Part shown: piece by piece, positions 1 through 11,075 of the stretch
Layout of the letters: each line of letters opens with the position of its first letter
Position numbering within the stretch: position 1 is the first letter of the stretch
Assembly (NCBI RefSeq): GCF_019393635.1
Contig: NC_057861.1
Coordinates: 155,017,544 to 155,081,543, forward strand
Length of the DNA: 64,000 nt
Direction: 5' to 3'
Source of the DNA: Dromiciops gliroides
Lineage: Eukaryota; Chordata; Mammalia; Microbiotheria; Microbiotheriidae
The notes under the pieces: generated by a model
What the model was told of the DNA's origin: nothing
What the model saw: only the letters and a program-made list of their open reading frames with translations
Databases searched by the model: none
Program-made: the position numbers and the translations under genes

Positions 1-119
1 CACTCTTGCAGATTTTGACAAACATTAATTTTAAATACATTCCTCATATGAAATATTTTCCTAGAAAACTTCTAAATTAAGTATTTAAAATACCACTATA
101 ACATGCAAGTAATCCATTC

Positions 120-975
120 AATTCAACAACCATTTATTAAGTGCTTATATATGCTTGTCACTGGGGAAAGAAAGAGGAACATCTGCACCATAGAAACCTA
201 TATTCCACTGAATGGGGGGAGGGGAGGGATGACAACATAGACATGTATCCAAGCCTAATCCTATATACATAAATAGGTAGAGAACTTTAATGAGTGGGAG
301 AAGGGGAATATCAAGGAGGACTTAATGGAGGATATGATACCTGATCTAATTCTTGAAAGACAAAATTTCTTAGAGAAAGAAATAATGAGGGAGTGCATTC
401 CTGGCATGGGTTGGAAGAGACTTTGGAGTTACTTCCAGGTAAGTCTGAGTTCATTGAGTTTTGGGAATTAGCAAATAACCTCGTTTGGCAGGATTGTAGA
501 CCTCGTGAAAGGGAAAAGAATGAAATAAGAATGAAAAGTTTGATAGAACCATATTGTGGAATGCCTTAAATGGCAGGCCAAGGAGTTCTTTTCTATTTTA
601 TAGAAATTGGGAAGCTGTATAATAGATTTTGAACAAAAGAGTGATGTGGACAGTTTGCCCTATTACGATTATCCGTTGTATAGAGGGTGAATTGAAATGG
701 GGAGAGATTAAAAAAAAAAGGCAGAAAGACAAATAATGAAGCTATTAAAATACCCCAGGAAAGAGATGGTAAGCGAACTGAACTAAGGTGGAGACAGCGT
801 GAAGGAACAGAAATGAGAGGATGCCAGACAAGTTCTGAAGGTAGAATCAACACACCTTTTATTGGGAATAGAGAAGGATGTTGTGTGAAGGGAAGAGAAG
901 GATCAAGAAAGACTTAGAAGTCATGATCTGGGTGACTGAAAGGTAGTGCCCTCAACAGGAATCATGTTGTCAAAT
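120..975 (+). repeat. Long ancient interspersed repeat
   Basis: It opens with the motif catttattaagtgctta, the start of a repeat seen several times in this window (also near 3838, 42955 and 54985). The body reads like the usual continuation of this repeat (gaatgccttaaatggcaggc, then ggggagagatta further on). I do not know the family name with certainty. No reading frame of note lies in it. Edges are approximate. Confidence 0.5.
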
Positions 976-984
976 GAACAGTTG

Positions 985-1110
985 TGAAGCAATCAACCAA
1001 AAAGCATTTATTGAGGCCCATTATTTGCCATGTACTCTTCTAGGAATTAGATATAAAAATGGGGGAAAACACTCTCAATGAGTTTGCATTCTAAAGGGAT
1101 CATTAATTTA
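985..1110 (+). repeat. Short 5' piece of the same ancient repeat
   Basis: The stretch begins aaaagcatttattgaggccc and reaches tttgcattctaaaggg, the first 120 or so bases of the repeat at 120-975. It then changes to unrelated sequence. Confidence 0.4.
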
Positions 1111-1254
1111 GAGCTGGATGGAATCTTACAGGTTATCCAATTTCTGTCTTTGTGGAAATTGTGGAAGTTGAGTGAAACACATTGACTTCATCTTGTGACC
1201 CAGTTATCTTTGTATTCAATTATTGGTCTGCTCCAATTTCTGTGCTATGAGAAA

Positions 1255-1675
1255 ACTTTATTCAATGTATAGTTTGAAATTATCCCTGTGTGGCTGGGAA
1301 GCTGGATCAAGTTCACCTTAAATAAGGACTTGGGTTATGTTAACTAGAAACCCAATCAGATCTGAAGATTGATGAAAGTAGTTTTCTCACAGTTATACAT
1401 CACAAGCAATCCATATGTCTTCTCTGAAAACTAGCCCCAGCTCAATTAGTTACAACTGATCTTTTGATGGGGGGAGTGGGGCACCTCTTTTTCTCATTTC
1501 AGGGAATTATACCTGTTCATTATCCCCCTAATCTTTCCTCCAATTAGAAATCAGATTACCTAATCTTGTATCCTGGTTAATATACTGTTATTTTCTTTTA
1601 ATACATAAAAAAAATTCTCCCTTTGTATTTGGGGTCCAGTACCAAGCTCAGGAAGCTTGGTCTCTATTTATTATG
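1255..1675 (+). repeat. Possible old LTR fragment
   Basis: The right half (tttaatacataaaaaaaatt, then ttggggtccagtacc) has the look of an LTR R-U5 junction with a decayed polyadenylation signal. No terminal dinucleotides or target duplication could be set, so this is a weak call. Confidence 0.25.
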
Positions 1676-1734
1676 CAAGGGGCATGCATTACTTAATGCA
1701 TAATTATTTTCAGGTCAAACCTTTGTTTCCTCAG

Positions 1735-1900
1735 TTATTTCAGATTTTACCCATCATACCTTTTACAGAGGAGGAAATGAAGTCTAGAGCATGTAAGTGG
1801 TTTTTTCCAAAGTCACACAGAGGAAGGGTTGGACACAGGTCTGATGATTCCAAGTCCAATACTTGTACCGTGCCACACTGCAGGGCAACACCTGTAAAAT
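1735..1900 (-). repeat. MIR/THER-type CORE-SINE
   Basis: Read on the minus strand it carries a decayed MIR order: tRNA-like head, the core block (complement of gtcacacagaggaagg), then the tail (complement of cagaggaggaaatgaagt). It is heavily diverged and therefore old. Confidence 0.5.
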
Positions 1901-1959
1901 ATTTTGTCTGGCCAAATCTGAAAAATCCATGTTCTGTTTTTAAAATCACTAGGGGAATC

Positions 1960-2885
1960 TATTTCTCATTTTCTTACATAAGGCCTTCCTGATTTAATGT
2001 TTACATATTAAAATGATCCTTTCTAGGTAATGAAAATATTTTAATGTGACAAAAGTAAAAGGAATTAACTGTAGTAGACAATAGTATTATTAAAAAGAAC
2101 TTACAAATTAATGCAAAATGGGACAACAGTGTGAATTGAAATCTACATCTTATAATTATAATTTTAACACTTTCAATTTCCTTGTGCAGAAAATTAACAG
2201 ATTTGGGGTCACTGTAAAACCAAGAATGTAGGTCCTAATATATTTCAATATTCCAGAATGACATTTTAAAAATAAATTAGATGCTACTGAGGAAAGTACT
2301 TTGAGGGAATTATGTGACTGTGTCTTAAAGCACTTTGCTCTCTAATAATTGTATCTACTGCATAGTCTTAATCACACTCAGGAGAAAAAAAGCTTAACTT
2401 CTTGAGTCACATTTATGAGATAAAGGTGCCAGGCTTTAGCATACAATAGACTATCTGATTCTCCTAGGATCTTTTTTTTAACTAAGCTTTCTTAGCTTTT
2501 TGAAATCCGGGGAGGGATTTACTATGGAGAAAAGGCCTAGAATGGAAGACTGAAAATAAAGGTTAGGATTATTATCTGGGGACAGTCCATGATTAATTCT
2601 TCAGGTCCCCTGAAGAAATGTGAATATACTCCAAGTGTCTGAGATTGAGCTCTATATTTTGGTGTGAGTTTAATTTTGAAGAAGGGATGAGAACATATTA
2701 TCCAGGACGGCAGACACCAAGCCATGGGCCTCTAAGGGAAGAGGTTGTGGAGAAATTGGTTTCTGGCCAATATGGTAATTAATTTTAGTCACTATCTTGG
2801 GTGAGGGCATTTTTGAAATAATCTTTACATGTTGGGAAGATGATATTTGGGAAAGGATTTTGTGTAAATTTTCCCCCAAAACCTT
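1960..2885. other. No feature recognised
   Basis: About 0.9 kb of AT-rich sequence. Short open frames here lack any family resemblance. I see no repeat, RNA gene or splice-bounded exon that I can support. Confidence 0.5.
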
Positions 2886-3080
2886 ATATGTGTGTGTATA
2901 GAGATAGAGATATGTATGTATGTACACAAATATATACATATGTCCACAGATACACATATATACACATATACCCAGACACATATACACACATGTGTATATA
3001 TACAGGCATTCACAGGAAGAGAGACAGAGACAGAGACAGAGACAGAGACAGAGACAGAGACAGAGACAGAGACAGAGAAA
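2886..3080. repeat. TA/CA-rich tract followed by (AGAGAC)n microsatellite
   Basis: Positions 2886-3005 alternate TATG, TACA and CACA units. Positions 3021-3078 are an almost pure six-base repeat of agagac, about nine to ten units. Arg-Asp and Glu-Thr peptides readable here are artefacts of the repeat. Confidence 0.9.
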
Positions 3081-3194
3081 CAGAGAGTGACCTGAATTAT
3101 GTTCCTTTAAAACTGTTGGGATATTGATTTTGTTGTAGTTTTATATACTTTTTTTTTAAGTTCCATGATTCTTGAAACCTATCTATCATAGATC

Positions 3195-3345
3195 AGAGAA
3201 ATACAGAGTCAGAGAGTTGACTTTGGATTTGGTGTCTATGGATTTGGGTTCAAATCCTATTGATGTCACCTATTATCCATGGAATCTTTGGTAAACTACT
3301 TAATCTCTAATCTTATCATCTGTAAAATGATGTTTTTTTACTATA
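3195..3345 (+). repeat. MIR/THER-type CORE-SINE
   Basis: The order is B-box-like gggttcaaatcc, a decayed core, then the tail tcttatcatctgtaaaatga. From 3346 to 3837 nothing further was recognised. Confidence 0.5.
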
Positions 3346-4104
3346 AAACCTATGATATAAGAAACCTTTCGTCTCTAAATACTATGGCTTAATCCTTCAC
3401 AAATATATGCAGGTATAGTAGAGTCCTTTCTTCTAATTGACCCCATGTGATATGGTTACACAGTGATATAACCCTAAAGGCCTTTCTCTGGTTTACATCT
3501 CTTTCACAACAGTAAAACAAGGACAATAGTGACAAAATCAGCAGTGTGAGACATCTTGAATGGCCTATGGATTCTATCTCTGCTACCTTACTTCTTTTGA
3601 TACCAAAAGTTTCCTTAAGTATTATTCCGATACATATAGGTAATAGAATTATCTCAAGGTCACCTAGACTACCATTTTTTAGTGCAAATGATGCTCTTCT
3701 TTCAGCAACTATCTATACAGAGCTAGGTCTTCTGTCATGTGAAGCCAGAACTAAAAAATGGGGCAGAATTTGACTTAGGTGAGCCTTTGGAGATAGTTGT
3801 TTAATAGTATTATTCTCAGAAAAAAGAAACAAGTATTTATTATTACATCAACAAGAATGCATTAAGAGCTTACTATGTGTCAGGCATTGTGCTAGTCACC
3901 TATGATAAAAGACAAACAAAAATAATCCCAGGCCCCAAGTATCTCACAATCTGTTGTAGAGACAACTGTGTAAAAACAAGATACATACAGTTTAAATTAG
4001 ACATAATCACAGAGAGAAGGCAATAGCATGAAATGGTACCTGGAAAGGCCTCTTGTGGAAGGTGGGATTTTATGTGGGACTTGAAACAAGAGAAACCTGG
4101 GTAC

Positions 4105-4118
4105 AGAAAATGCACAGA
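4105..4118 (+). repeat. Target-site duplication, left copy
   Basis: The 14 bases agaaaatgcacaga occur here and again at 4917-4930, either side of the UBE2C retrocopy. This is the mark of L1-mediated retroposition; the A-rich start fits the L1 endonuclease preference. Confidence 0.9.
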
Positions 4119-4916
4119 TACAGTTGCCACCTGGGAGTTTCTCTTGCTTTATCTCTGGTCACCCATGGCCTCACAGAACCGTGACCTGGCTGCTGTCAGT
4201 GCCGCCGCAGCCTCCTGTAAGGGGGCCGAGCCTGGGGTTGGCGAGGCCTGCAGATCCGTGGGCAAGAGGTTACAGCAGGAATTGATGACCCTAATGATGT
4301 CTGGAGACTAAGGAATTTCTGCCTTCCAAGAGTCTGACAATCTCTTCAAATGGTTGGGACCATCCATGGGGCTGCTGGGAATATATATGAAGAAGAACTG
4401 AGGTACAAGCTCTCCCTGGAGTTCCCCAGCGGCTACCCATATAATGCTTCCACTGTGAAATTTGTCACACCTCGTTACCATCCTAATGTGGATACCCAAG
4501 GCAATATCTGCTTGGACATCCTCAAGGACAAGTGGTCAGCTCTGTGTGATGTCAGGACCATTCTACTATCTATCCAGAGTCTGTTGGGAGAACCCAACAT
4601 TGACAGCCCATTGAACATACATGCTGCTGAACTTTGGACAAATCCCACAGCCTTTAAAAAGTACCTGCTGGAAACCTACATGAAGCAGGTGACTAGACAG
4701 GAGCCCTGACCCCAGCTGCCCAGCCTATCTTCCCTTCATCTTGTTCTTATGTGTATGTGTGTGTGTGCATCTTTTCCCTTCCTCATAACCCGTCTTTTCT
4801 CTTCTGTACAGGACTGTATCATACTGTTTTCCTTTTTTCTTAAACTCTAGTCCAGCCCTCAACATTAATGTATAAATAAATTTGTTTTTGTTTTTTAAAA
4901 AAAAAAGGAAAAAAAA
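4119..4916 (+). pseudogene. UBE2C: Processed pseudogene of UBE2C (ubiquitin-conjugating enzyme E2 C)
   Basis: The parent gene encodes the E2 that works with the anaphase-promoting complex. This copy has no introns and carries a short 5' leader, an ATG at 4165, a stop at 4707-4709, a 3' untranslated region with AATAAA at 4875-4880, and an A-rich tail at 4897-4916. Translation from 4165 gives the recognisable N-terminus (MASQNRD, then GKRLQQELMTLMMSGD). It is broken by TAA at 4309-4311, where the parent has Lys, and by loss of one base near 4351-4354. From 4350 the frame is open again to the natural stop and keeps the UBC fold core, including [16 protein letters not shown] with the catalytic Cys at 4509-4511. 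One extra Glu codon sits in YEEELRY. The two breaks separate the N-terminal helix from the catalytic part, so a working enzyme is unlikely. A 119-codon catalytic-half frame starting at Met 4350 remains theoretically translatable. Confidence 0.95.
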
Positions 4917-4930
4917 AGAAAATGCACAGA
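4917..4930 (+). repeat. Target-site duplication, right copy
   Basis: Second copy of agaaaatgcacaga, directly after the A-rich tail of the retrocopy. Confidence 0.9.
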
Positions 4931-5097
4931 GTTGGGAAATGGGGTGTCCTGGGCAAGGAACAATAAGGAGATGGCAGCTTTGCACTATAAAGTAAGAAAA
5001 CTGGGGATATTGTAACATCCAGTTTGCCACATTATAATGTTCTGAATGCCCAGATAAATTTTTAACTCTTTACCTCCCTTTAATCTTGTGTTCAGGG

Positions 5098-5350
5098 GCA
5101 TCAAGGTGGAATAATAAATAGAGCACTGGAATTTGAATCAGGAAGGCTCTTTTTGAATTTCAATCTGGCTTTATGCATTTACTAGCTGTGTGACCCTGGG
5201 CAAGTTGTTTAACCCTGTTTGCTTTAGTTTCCTCTTCTGTAAAATCAGCTGGAGATGGAAAAGACAAACCTCTCCAGTATCATTGCCAAGGAAATCCTAA
5301 ATCAGGGCATGGAGAGTCAGACATGACTGAAAAATGACTAAATAACAATC
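5098..5350 (+). repeat. MAR1-type SINE
   Basis: A tRNA/core head (ctagctgtgtgaccctgggc) is followed by the longer MAR1 tail: tcttctgtaaaatcagctgg, then tatcattgccaaggaaatcc, ending in gagtcagacatgactgaaaa. The last block resembles RTE/Bov-B 3' ends, which suggests mobilisation by an RTE LINE. Confidence 0.8.
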
Positions 5351-5454
5351 CTGTGTTCAGTTTTCCTAAGTTTCAGGTCTCCTCTCTGAAACTGTGGATA
5401 TGTGAAGGATTTCCAAGCAATATAGGAATTGCACCTTTTTTATGTAATTGCTTT

Positions 5455-5660
5455 AGAGGCAGTTTACTGCAGTGGAAAGAGTATTGGTGGTATACTCAAG
5501 AGACCTGGGTTCTAGTCCAGTCTCTGCCACTTTGTAAAAGCCTGGGAACCTCTCTGAGTCTTGTTTTCTTAATTTACAAAGTGGAGATAATACTATATGT
5601 TCTGCTCACCTCATGGGTGTTGAAAAGAAAGTGTAAACTGTGAAGTATTAAGTAAACATG
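5455..5660 (+). repeat. MIR/THER-type CORE-SINE
   Basis: Contains gacctgggttctagtccag (B-box region), a decayed core, and a MIR tail (aatttacaaagtggagataa, then tcatgggtgttgaaaag). A 111-aa style frame elsewhere and the 96-codon frame here are not genes. Confidence 0.65.
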
Positions 5661-5934
5661 ACCTTATTTTTACTACTAAACCTGACTCTCTTATTACTTA
5701 AATATTTCAATACAATGCTTAAATCTTAAGGACTAAGTAATTTTTTTTATATCAGAAATGGGAAGAAAAAGGTATTTTGTTACACTTCAATTAACAATTT
5801 TTGTTTAAAAATTATCACACACTTAACCTAAAATGTTTATGGAACTGGATAAATATACTGAGTAAATATGTTCACTGAAATGATTTTTAGATATTATATG
5901 TCTATATTATAACTGAAGCTCATTAGTTATATTC

Positions 5935-6300
5935 CCCTCTATTCTCTGTGCACTATATTTCTGTATACATTTCTTATAATCATTTACCCAGTGTATAATT
6001 TGTTTACATATGCTGTCTTCTCCATTAAATTGTGATCTCCTTGAAGGCAGGGATTGTCTTTTTTCTTTCCTTGTATCTCTAGCACTTAAACACAGTGCTT
6101 GATGCATAATAGTCACTTTTGTTGTTTTTGTGTGAGGCAATTGGGATTAAGTGACTTGCTCAGGGTCACACAGCTAGTGTCAAGTGTCTGAGACCAGATT
6201 TGAACTCAGGTCCTCCAGACTCCAGGGCCGCCTAGCTGCCCCTGCATAATAGTCACTTGATAAATATTTTCTCACTGAGTATACTGTTCTTCAGGTTATA
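5935..6300 (+). repeat. L2 LINE 3' end, interrupted by a SINE
   Basis: Shows ttgtgatctccttgaaggca, gggattgtct, and gcacttaaacacagtgcttg, the common 3' end of L2. The SINE at 6119-6242 splits it. Confidence 0.65.
6119..6242 (-). repeat. tRNA-derived CORE-SINE with 16-bp target duplication
   Basis: The minus strand reads from the tRNA-like head (complement of ctagctgcccc) through the core to an A/T tail. The flanks tgcataatagtcactt at 6103-6118 and 6243-6258 are identical, so the edges are firm. It is slightly shortened at the head. Confidence 0.85.
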
Positions 6301-6619
6301 TTTTCTTCATTAAGCATTACTTTATATGTCTTTCAAAAATGTCTATTTCTTTTATTTATTATTTTAATTGAATTTAATCAGATTTCATATTTTGATATAC
6401 CAAAATTTATTCAAGCTTTTGCCAGTTACTAGGCATTTAAATAGTTCTTATTCTTGGAAACTGAAAAAAAAAATTGTGGAAAGAATCAATGTGCCTTTAT
6501 GGAGAAATAGTACTATCTCTGTGCCACATATTATGAGAAGCATAAGGCTAGTCTTTGCCACAGAGAGCTCTAACTGCAGTTAGACAACTTACTTTGTTCT
6601 CATAAGAGTCCCCACTTCC

Positions 6620-6960
6620 ATTTATGATTTTCATTATCTCTCACTTGGACTTTTGCCATAGTTTCCTAATTGGTTTTCATGCTTCCATTTTCTCATATCT
6701 TCAATACAGTTTCTGCACAGTTGTTACACTAATATTCCTAAAGCTCAGATCTGCCCATGTCTTTCTGAAGCTCCAAAGTCTACAGTTGCTTCTCATTGCC
6801 TGTAAGGTAAAACTCAACTCATTATTAAGTTGAGAGAAGGCTGAAAGCCTTCTTCAGCCTGACTCCCACATGCCTTGCTACACTCCTATGCAATACTACT
6901 CTTAGAAATTAGCTTTCTTCAAAGTCCTCAATGAAGACACTTCATCTTAAGTAAATAAAT
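6620..6960 (+). repeat. L2 LINE 3' region
   Basis: The string of motifs tctcacttggacttttgcca, ttcctaattggttttcatgc, cagatctgcccatgtctttc and ttgcctgtaaggtaaaactc follows the usual L2 3' region order. Confidence 0.6.
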
Positions 6961-7069
6961 CATTTCTAGATTCCTCAAGGTGTTAGAATTCTGTCTATTC
7001 TCTATTCAATGGAACTAGTAGAAAGAGTACTAGATCTGGATTCAGAGAACCCAGGTTGAGGTTTTGCTT

Positions 7070-7475
7070 CTGCTACTTTTTTTTTAATTTTTATATATTT
7101 AATTTTTTGTTTTATGGGATAAAACAAGCATTTACATAAATAGTATACTTAAAAAAGGTTTCACATGGAATTACAAATCTATTATGTACAACTTTGTATT
7201 TTGTTTAAATATATAGTTATCATATAAATTTATTTTTTCCCCTTTTTTTCTCCCCACTTGAGATGGCTAGCATTATATACAAAAATGTGTATGTGTGCAT
7301 ATGTATATGTGTGCATGTGTATAATACATACATGTATGTATACATATATCTTTAAATGTATATTTGCATATACCTATGCACATATATGTTGTTTATATAC
7401 ACATGTATGTATATGTATATATAATTATATTGTAAACTACATAACATATAGTTTAAATACATAAATATAATAATA
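7070..7475 (-). repeat. Possible L1/HAL1 3' fragment running into a TATG-rich tract
   Basis: The sequence ttgtattttgtttaaatata and tccccacttgagatggctag resembles antisense L1/HAL1 3' untranslated sequence. From 7280 it becomes a tract of TATG/TGTG/CATA units to about 7475. Confidence 0.4.
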
Positions 7476-8289
7476 AATATGCCATATATGTCATTATAGG
7501 TCATATATAATGTGTATTTATAATTTTATGTGTGAGCCAGAGTTGATCAGGGAATCCTTGACCAGATGAGGTCTCTCAGGTAACAAAAACAATATTTTGC
7601 TTACTTCTGACTGTGAGTGGTTGTATTCAAAGTTTTTAAAGGTTGTGAAATCTTGAGCACCTTACTTACTAAGGAATCTGTTTCTAGATTATACAGGAAC
7701 AAAAGTTAGAATGGCTCATTCACAGTTTGTAAAGGAAGTATAAAGAAGTGTTTATACTTATTTATTCTTTTAGGTGTGAAGACTTGTTTCTCACACTTGA
7801 TGTAACTATAGAACCAGTAACAATAACTGGTTAAAAGATGCCTTTGTGGTCTTCAAATTGCTATCTTGCCAGCTAAGAGAGGGAGAGTTATCACTCCATA
7901 TATAGGCCTCAGTTTCCCTATATATAAAATGAGGAGATTGTATTAAATTTACTGCATTGAGGAGAAAAGGATTAAAGAAGGAATTGGACCTTTGCTTGCA
8001 GTGTTGATGATAACTTCCAACAGAGAGAAGTTACAGGTGCTCAGTTCTGATTTCTTTTTTTTTTTTTTTTGCAAGGGATAATAAGAAAAACTAAAGATGA
8101 CCAGATAACAGGACAGATATATCAAGGAATCAAAGGAATATTAAAGTTTAGATTGATAGAACCATTATATCACTTGATCATATATGGACCACCAATAAAA
8201 AGACTTAGAGAAGAATAAAATATCCTTATAACAAATCTTAATAAAGATTAGTTATTCTTTTTTTCAGGATTCAGTAAATATTTTATGAT
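7476..8289. other. Mostly unassigned sequence
   Basis: Apart from a MIR-tail-like piece at 7895-7950 (ggcctcagtttccctatata) and a T-run near 8054-8072, nothing was recognised. Confidence 0.4.
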
Positions 8290-8740
8290 CCCTTAGTATA
8301 ATTGTCAGCTTTCTACCCCCCACCCTCTACTCTACAATACAGCCAAAATTGCCCCTTTCTCTTTCTCAAATAATGTACCCTATCTCTCATCATTGGGCCT
8401 CTCCACTGTCCATCTCAACACCATTGCCTGTAATGTACTTCCTCTGAACCTCTGTTTCATAAAATCCTTCTGTTTTTTCAAGATGTAGCTTAAGTAATAT
8501 CTTCTATATGGGGCCTTTCTTACTCCTACCAAGAATTATTGGACCCCCTCACTAATTACCTTGTATTTATTTTGTATTTATTCTTTTTTATATCTATTCT
8601 TCATGTACCTTTTATATTCCCATCTGAATGCATGTTCCTTATATAGTGGAGTTGTCATTTTTTGTATGAGTAGTATCCCTAGAAACTTGCACAGTAGCTG
8701 GAATGTAGTAAGCATTTAAGAGATGGTTGTTTGTTGATTA
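8290..8740 (+). repeat. L2 LINE 3' region
   Basis: Motifs include ttcaagatgtagcttaagta, attaccttgtatttattttg and cacagtagctggaatgtagt, ending with gtaagcatttaagagatggt. This is the L2 3' end in sense orientation. From 8741 to about 9000 nothing was recognised. Confidence 0.6.
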
Positions 8741-8999
8741 ATTATCACTATGAATGCTGTGGTTATTATTTGAATTTAAGGTTTATTATCATTTATGAAC
8801 CTACTATTAGAGTACTGAAGGACCAATTAGCTGAAACAATGATAAAACATTAACATAAAATAAATTTGCTGTAATGATATATATATAAGAATAAACTTCT
8901 CAATGGAAATGTTCTAGAAACTTTAAATCTCATATGATCACAATTCCAATTTGAAAGTTCCCTTGCCCACCCTTAATTAATAAAAGGAAATGCCTCTGT

Positions 9000-9690
9000 A
9001 AAGTGTGTCCATCATCTTTCTGCTCTGTATTATTTGAAATGTCCTCTGACAGTCTCAAAATCCAAGCCTTACAGTGAATAGCCTGGATTATTGAGAAACC
9101 TATCCTCTGGGGATTTATGGGGTGTTCAAGAAGGACTAGCAGCTCTAGTGTGAAGGCTTTGCTGAGCCTTTTTCAGGGCTGCTTATCAACCTTCAATGTC
9201 TATCTGCTACTCAACTCTCACCTGTGTCTCCAAGAAGCTGTGGCATGTTCAGTGCACACCCTGGTAAAACTATCTTGAAAGAAGGGCTAAACGAGGTTGA
9301 GGGCAACCAACAGACCTCAAACTCGTTAGTGACTTAGGGGATGTCTACCCTAAGAATTTGGAGAGTTCCCTTAGTGGAATGGACAGATGAGAACAATTTG
9401 TTCCAATGTCCATTAATGCATGAAGGTAGGTCCTATGGAGCACTTGTAGCTTGGTCAGACATCAAAGATACCAAGGCTATCCACTGCATCCCAGGCCATT
9501 ACCAGTTGTCTTGAATTTTGTCTTGCCACTAGACTTTGATGACTCTGAAACAGAGAATGAGGCTGATTATTTAAAGAACTCTGGCTCACTTAAATCTAAT
9601 TTATGTTCAGTTCAAGACATTACCATGTGATGTCATTGGTTCTCTTCAAATATGTAGGATAGGTAACAAGAACAATTTTCTGGAGGTTGT
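9000..9690 (+). repeat. RTE-type repeat (3' end or non-autonomous derivative)
   Basis: Motifs in order are ctgtgtctccaagaagctgt, aacaatttgttccaatgtcc, cactgcatcccaggccatta, gatgtcattggttctcttca. I recognise this order as a common marsupial RTE-linked repeat. A second, partial copy lies at 62285-62545. The left edge is uncertain. Confidence 0.55.
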
Positions 9691-9808
9691 GGATGAATGG
9701 TCCAAAAGGTTAAGGACTACCCCCACACATGTAGGAGTCACTGTGCCTACTAGGCATCTTCATTGCAGAAGGTCTTAATTTTTACCAATACTTGTAATTT
9801 ATTTATTT

Positions 9809-10504
9809 TGTGAGGGCCAAAATTTGATATATGGAGCATTATTTGGGTGACTCACCTTAATATTGGGGTCTCAGGAATATGAGGGACCTTTTAGGTTCTC
9901 CCTCCTCTCAAACTGCCCTTTTTACATATTTCTCCCAGGCCAATAAGAAAGGAGCCTTGAAGATTTAGTTCACAAAAGGATCAGATTTTATTACTTGAGA
10001 ATTAATTAAACAACAAAAGTGAAACTAATAAAAATCAAAGATAAGGAAACAGGAAAATAGAAATACAGATAAATACTCTTAACTCTAAACTTAACCTAGA
10101 CCATTTCCAATTAAGCTAGTTCAAAGGAATTTAGGGTTTTCTGTAATCAGCTCACCAAACCCAGTCACTCTGCAGTTGCTAACAGCATGCCGAGACAAAA
10201 CAAACATGTGCCACCGCAAGGGGAGTCACCGGACAGAGAGACCCGAAAGCAAGCTCTCATTTCAGAAGGAGCCTGGTGTTCTAGAAGAAGCCTAGCATTC
10301 CAGAAGCAGCCCTCTGCCTCCCTTCAGGTAGCACTCAATCTTTCCTTCCCCAAAAAGGGAGGTCCTTCAAAAAATGCCAATGGAGAGTTCTCCTTCTCAG
10401 TTCAGTAACATATGTAACCTCGGGGTGGGCCAGGAGTGGCCCCTCCCAAATGAGTTAGCTAAAAACGGGAATATTAATCTTTACCACAAATAATTTTTAC
10501 CACA
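9809..10504 (-). mobile_element. Solo LTR, 696 bp, with 4-bp target duplication
   Basis: Plus-strand ends are tgtgagggcc and ttttaccaca, so the LTR reads TGTGGTAAAA to GGCCCTCACA on the minus strand. The four bases attt flank it at 9805-9808 and 10505-10508. A polyadenylation-like tttatt (AATAAA complement) lies near 9986. It is related to the LTRs at 21605 and 44407 through the shared U5 block (complement of aatattggggt). A 4-bp duplication fits class I (ERV1) elements. The 73-codon frame at 10187-10408 is within U3 and is not a gene. Confidence 0.75.
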
Positions 10505-10508
10505 ATTT

Positions 10509-10655
10509 GTTTTTGTTTTTGCGGGGCAATGAGGGTTAAGTGACTTGCCCAGGATCACACAGTTAGTAGGTATCCTGTGTCTGAGGCTGGATTTGAACTC
10601 AGGTCCTCTTGAGTATAGGGGTGGTGCTTTGTCCACTGCACCACCTAGCTGTCCC
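10509..10655 (-). repeat. tRNA-derived CORE-SINE, older than the LTR beside it
   Basis: Antisense SINE ending at ccacctagctgtccc. Its right flank tacctgtaatttatttat (10656 on) matches the sequence left of the LTR (9788-9805, one mismatch). The SINE therefore inserted first, and the LTR at 9809-10504 then inserted into its T-rich tail. Confidence 0.8.
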
Positions 10656-10884
10656 TACCTGTAATTTATTTATACAAGAACAACATCATTATCCTTTCAT
10701 TTTTCCTACTCTTCAATCTCAGTGCTACTTCTGACCCCTAGCATTTCCTGGACAATCCTTTTTTTTTTTTTTAAATATGAATTTGCTTCACTAATATCAG
10801 TTGAATTAACCCCCCAAGCCCACCCTCTTTTGAAAAATGAGGCCTTTGGTTTCATTTATGGCAGGAAACTTTTGATGAGGATAC

Positions 10885-11075
10885 TTCCTTTACAAATATA
10901 ACAATGGGCCTTCTCTGCAATTATTGTCTCTGAGTGTTTCCAATGGGCATGGATAGGTTAAGTGACATGCCTAGGATCAAATAACCCCAGTGAGTCAAAG
11001 GAAAATCTCAATCCTTGATTTCCTTTTTCCAAGACCAGTTCTCTAGACACTGCTCAAGATGCTGCCTCCCCCATA
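10885..11075 (-). repeat. MIR-like fragment
   Basis: Antisense core-like ggttaagtgacatgcctagg is followed by a decayed tRNA-like head. Divergence is high. Confidence 0.4.

Larger units (their letters stand above)
3838..5060 (+). repeat. Ancient repeat split by the UBE2C retrocopy
   Basis: The left part (3838-4104) starts with gcattaagagcttactatgt, the same family as 120-975. The right part (4931-5060, gttgggaaatggggtg) continues it. Removing 4119-4930 restores a continuous copy, which shows that the retrocopy landed in an older repeat. Confidence 0.6.

Noticed and set aside
4350..4709. A 119-codon open frame matching UBE2C as a functional gene
   Set aside because: It lacks the N-terminal part, which is separated by a stop and a frameshift, and the whole unit has the marks of a processed retrocopy.
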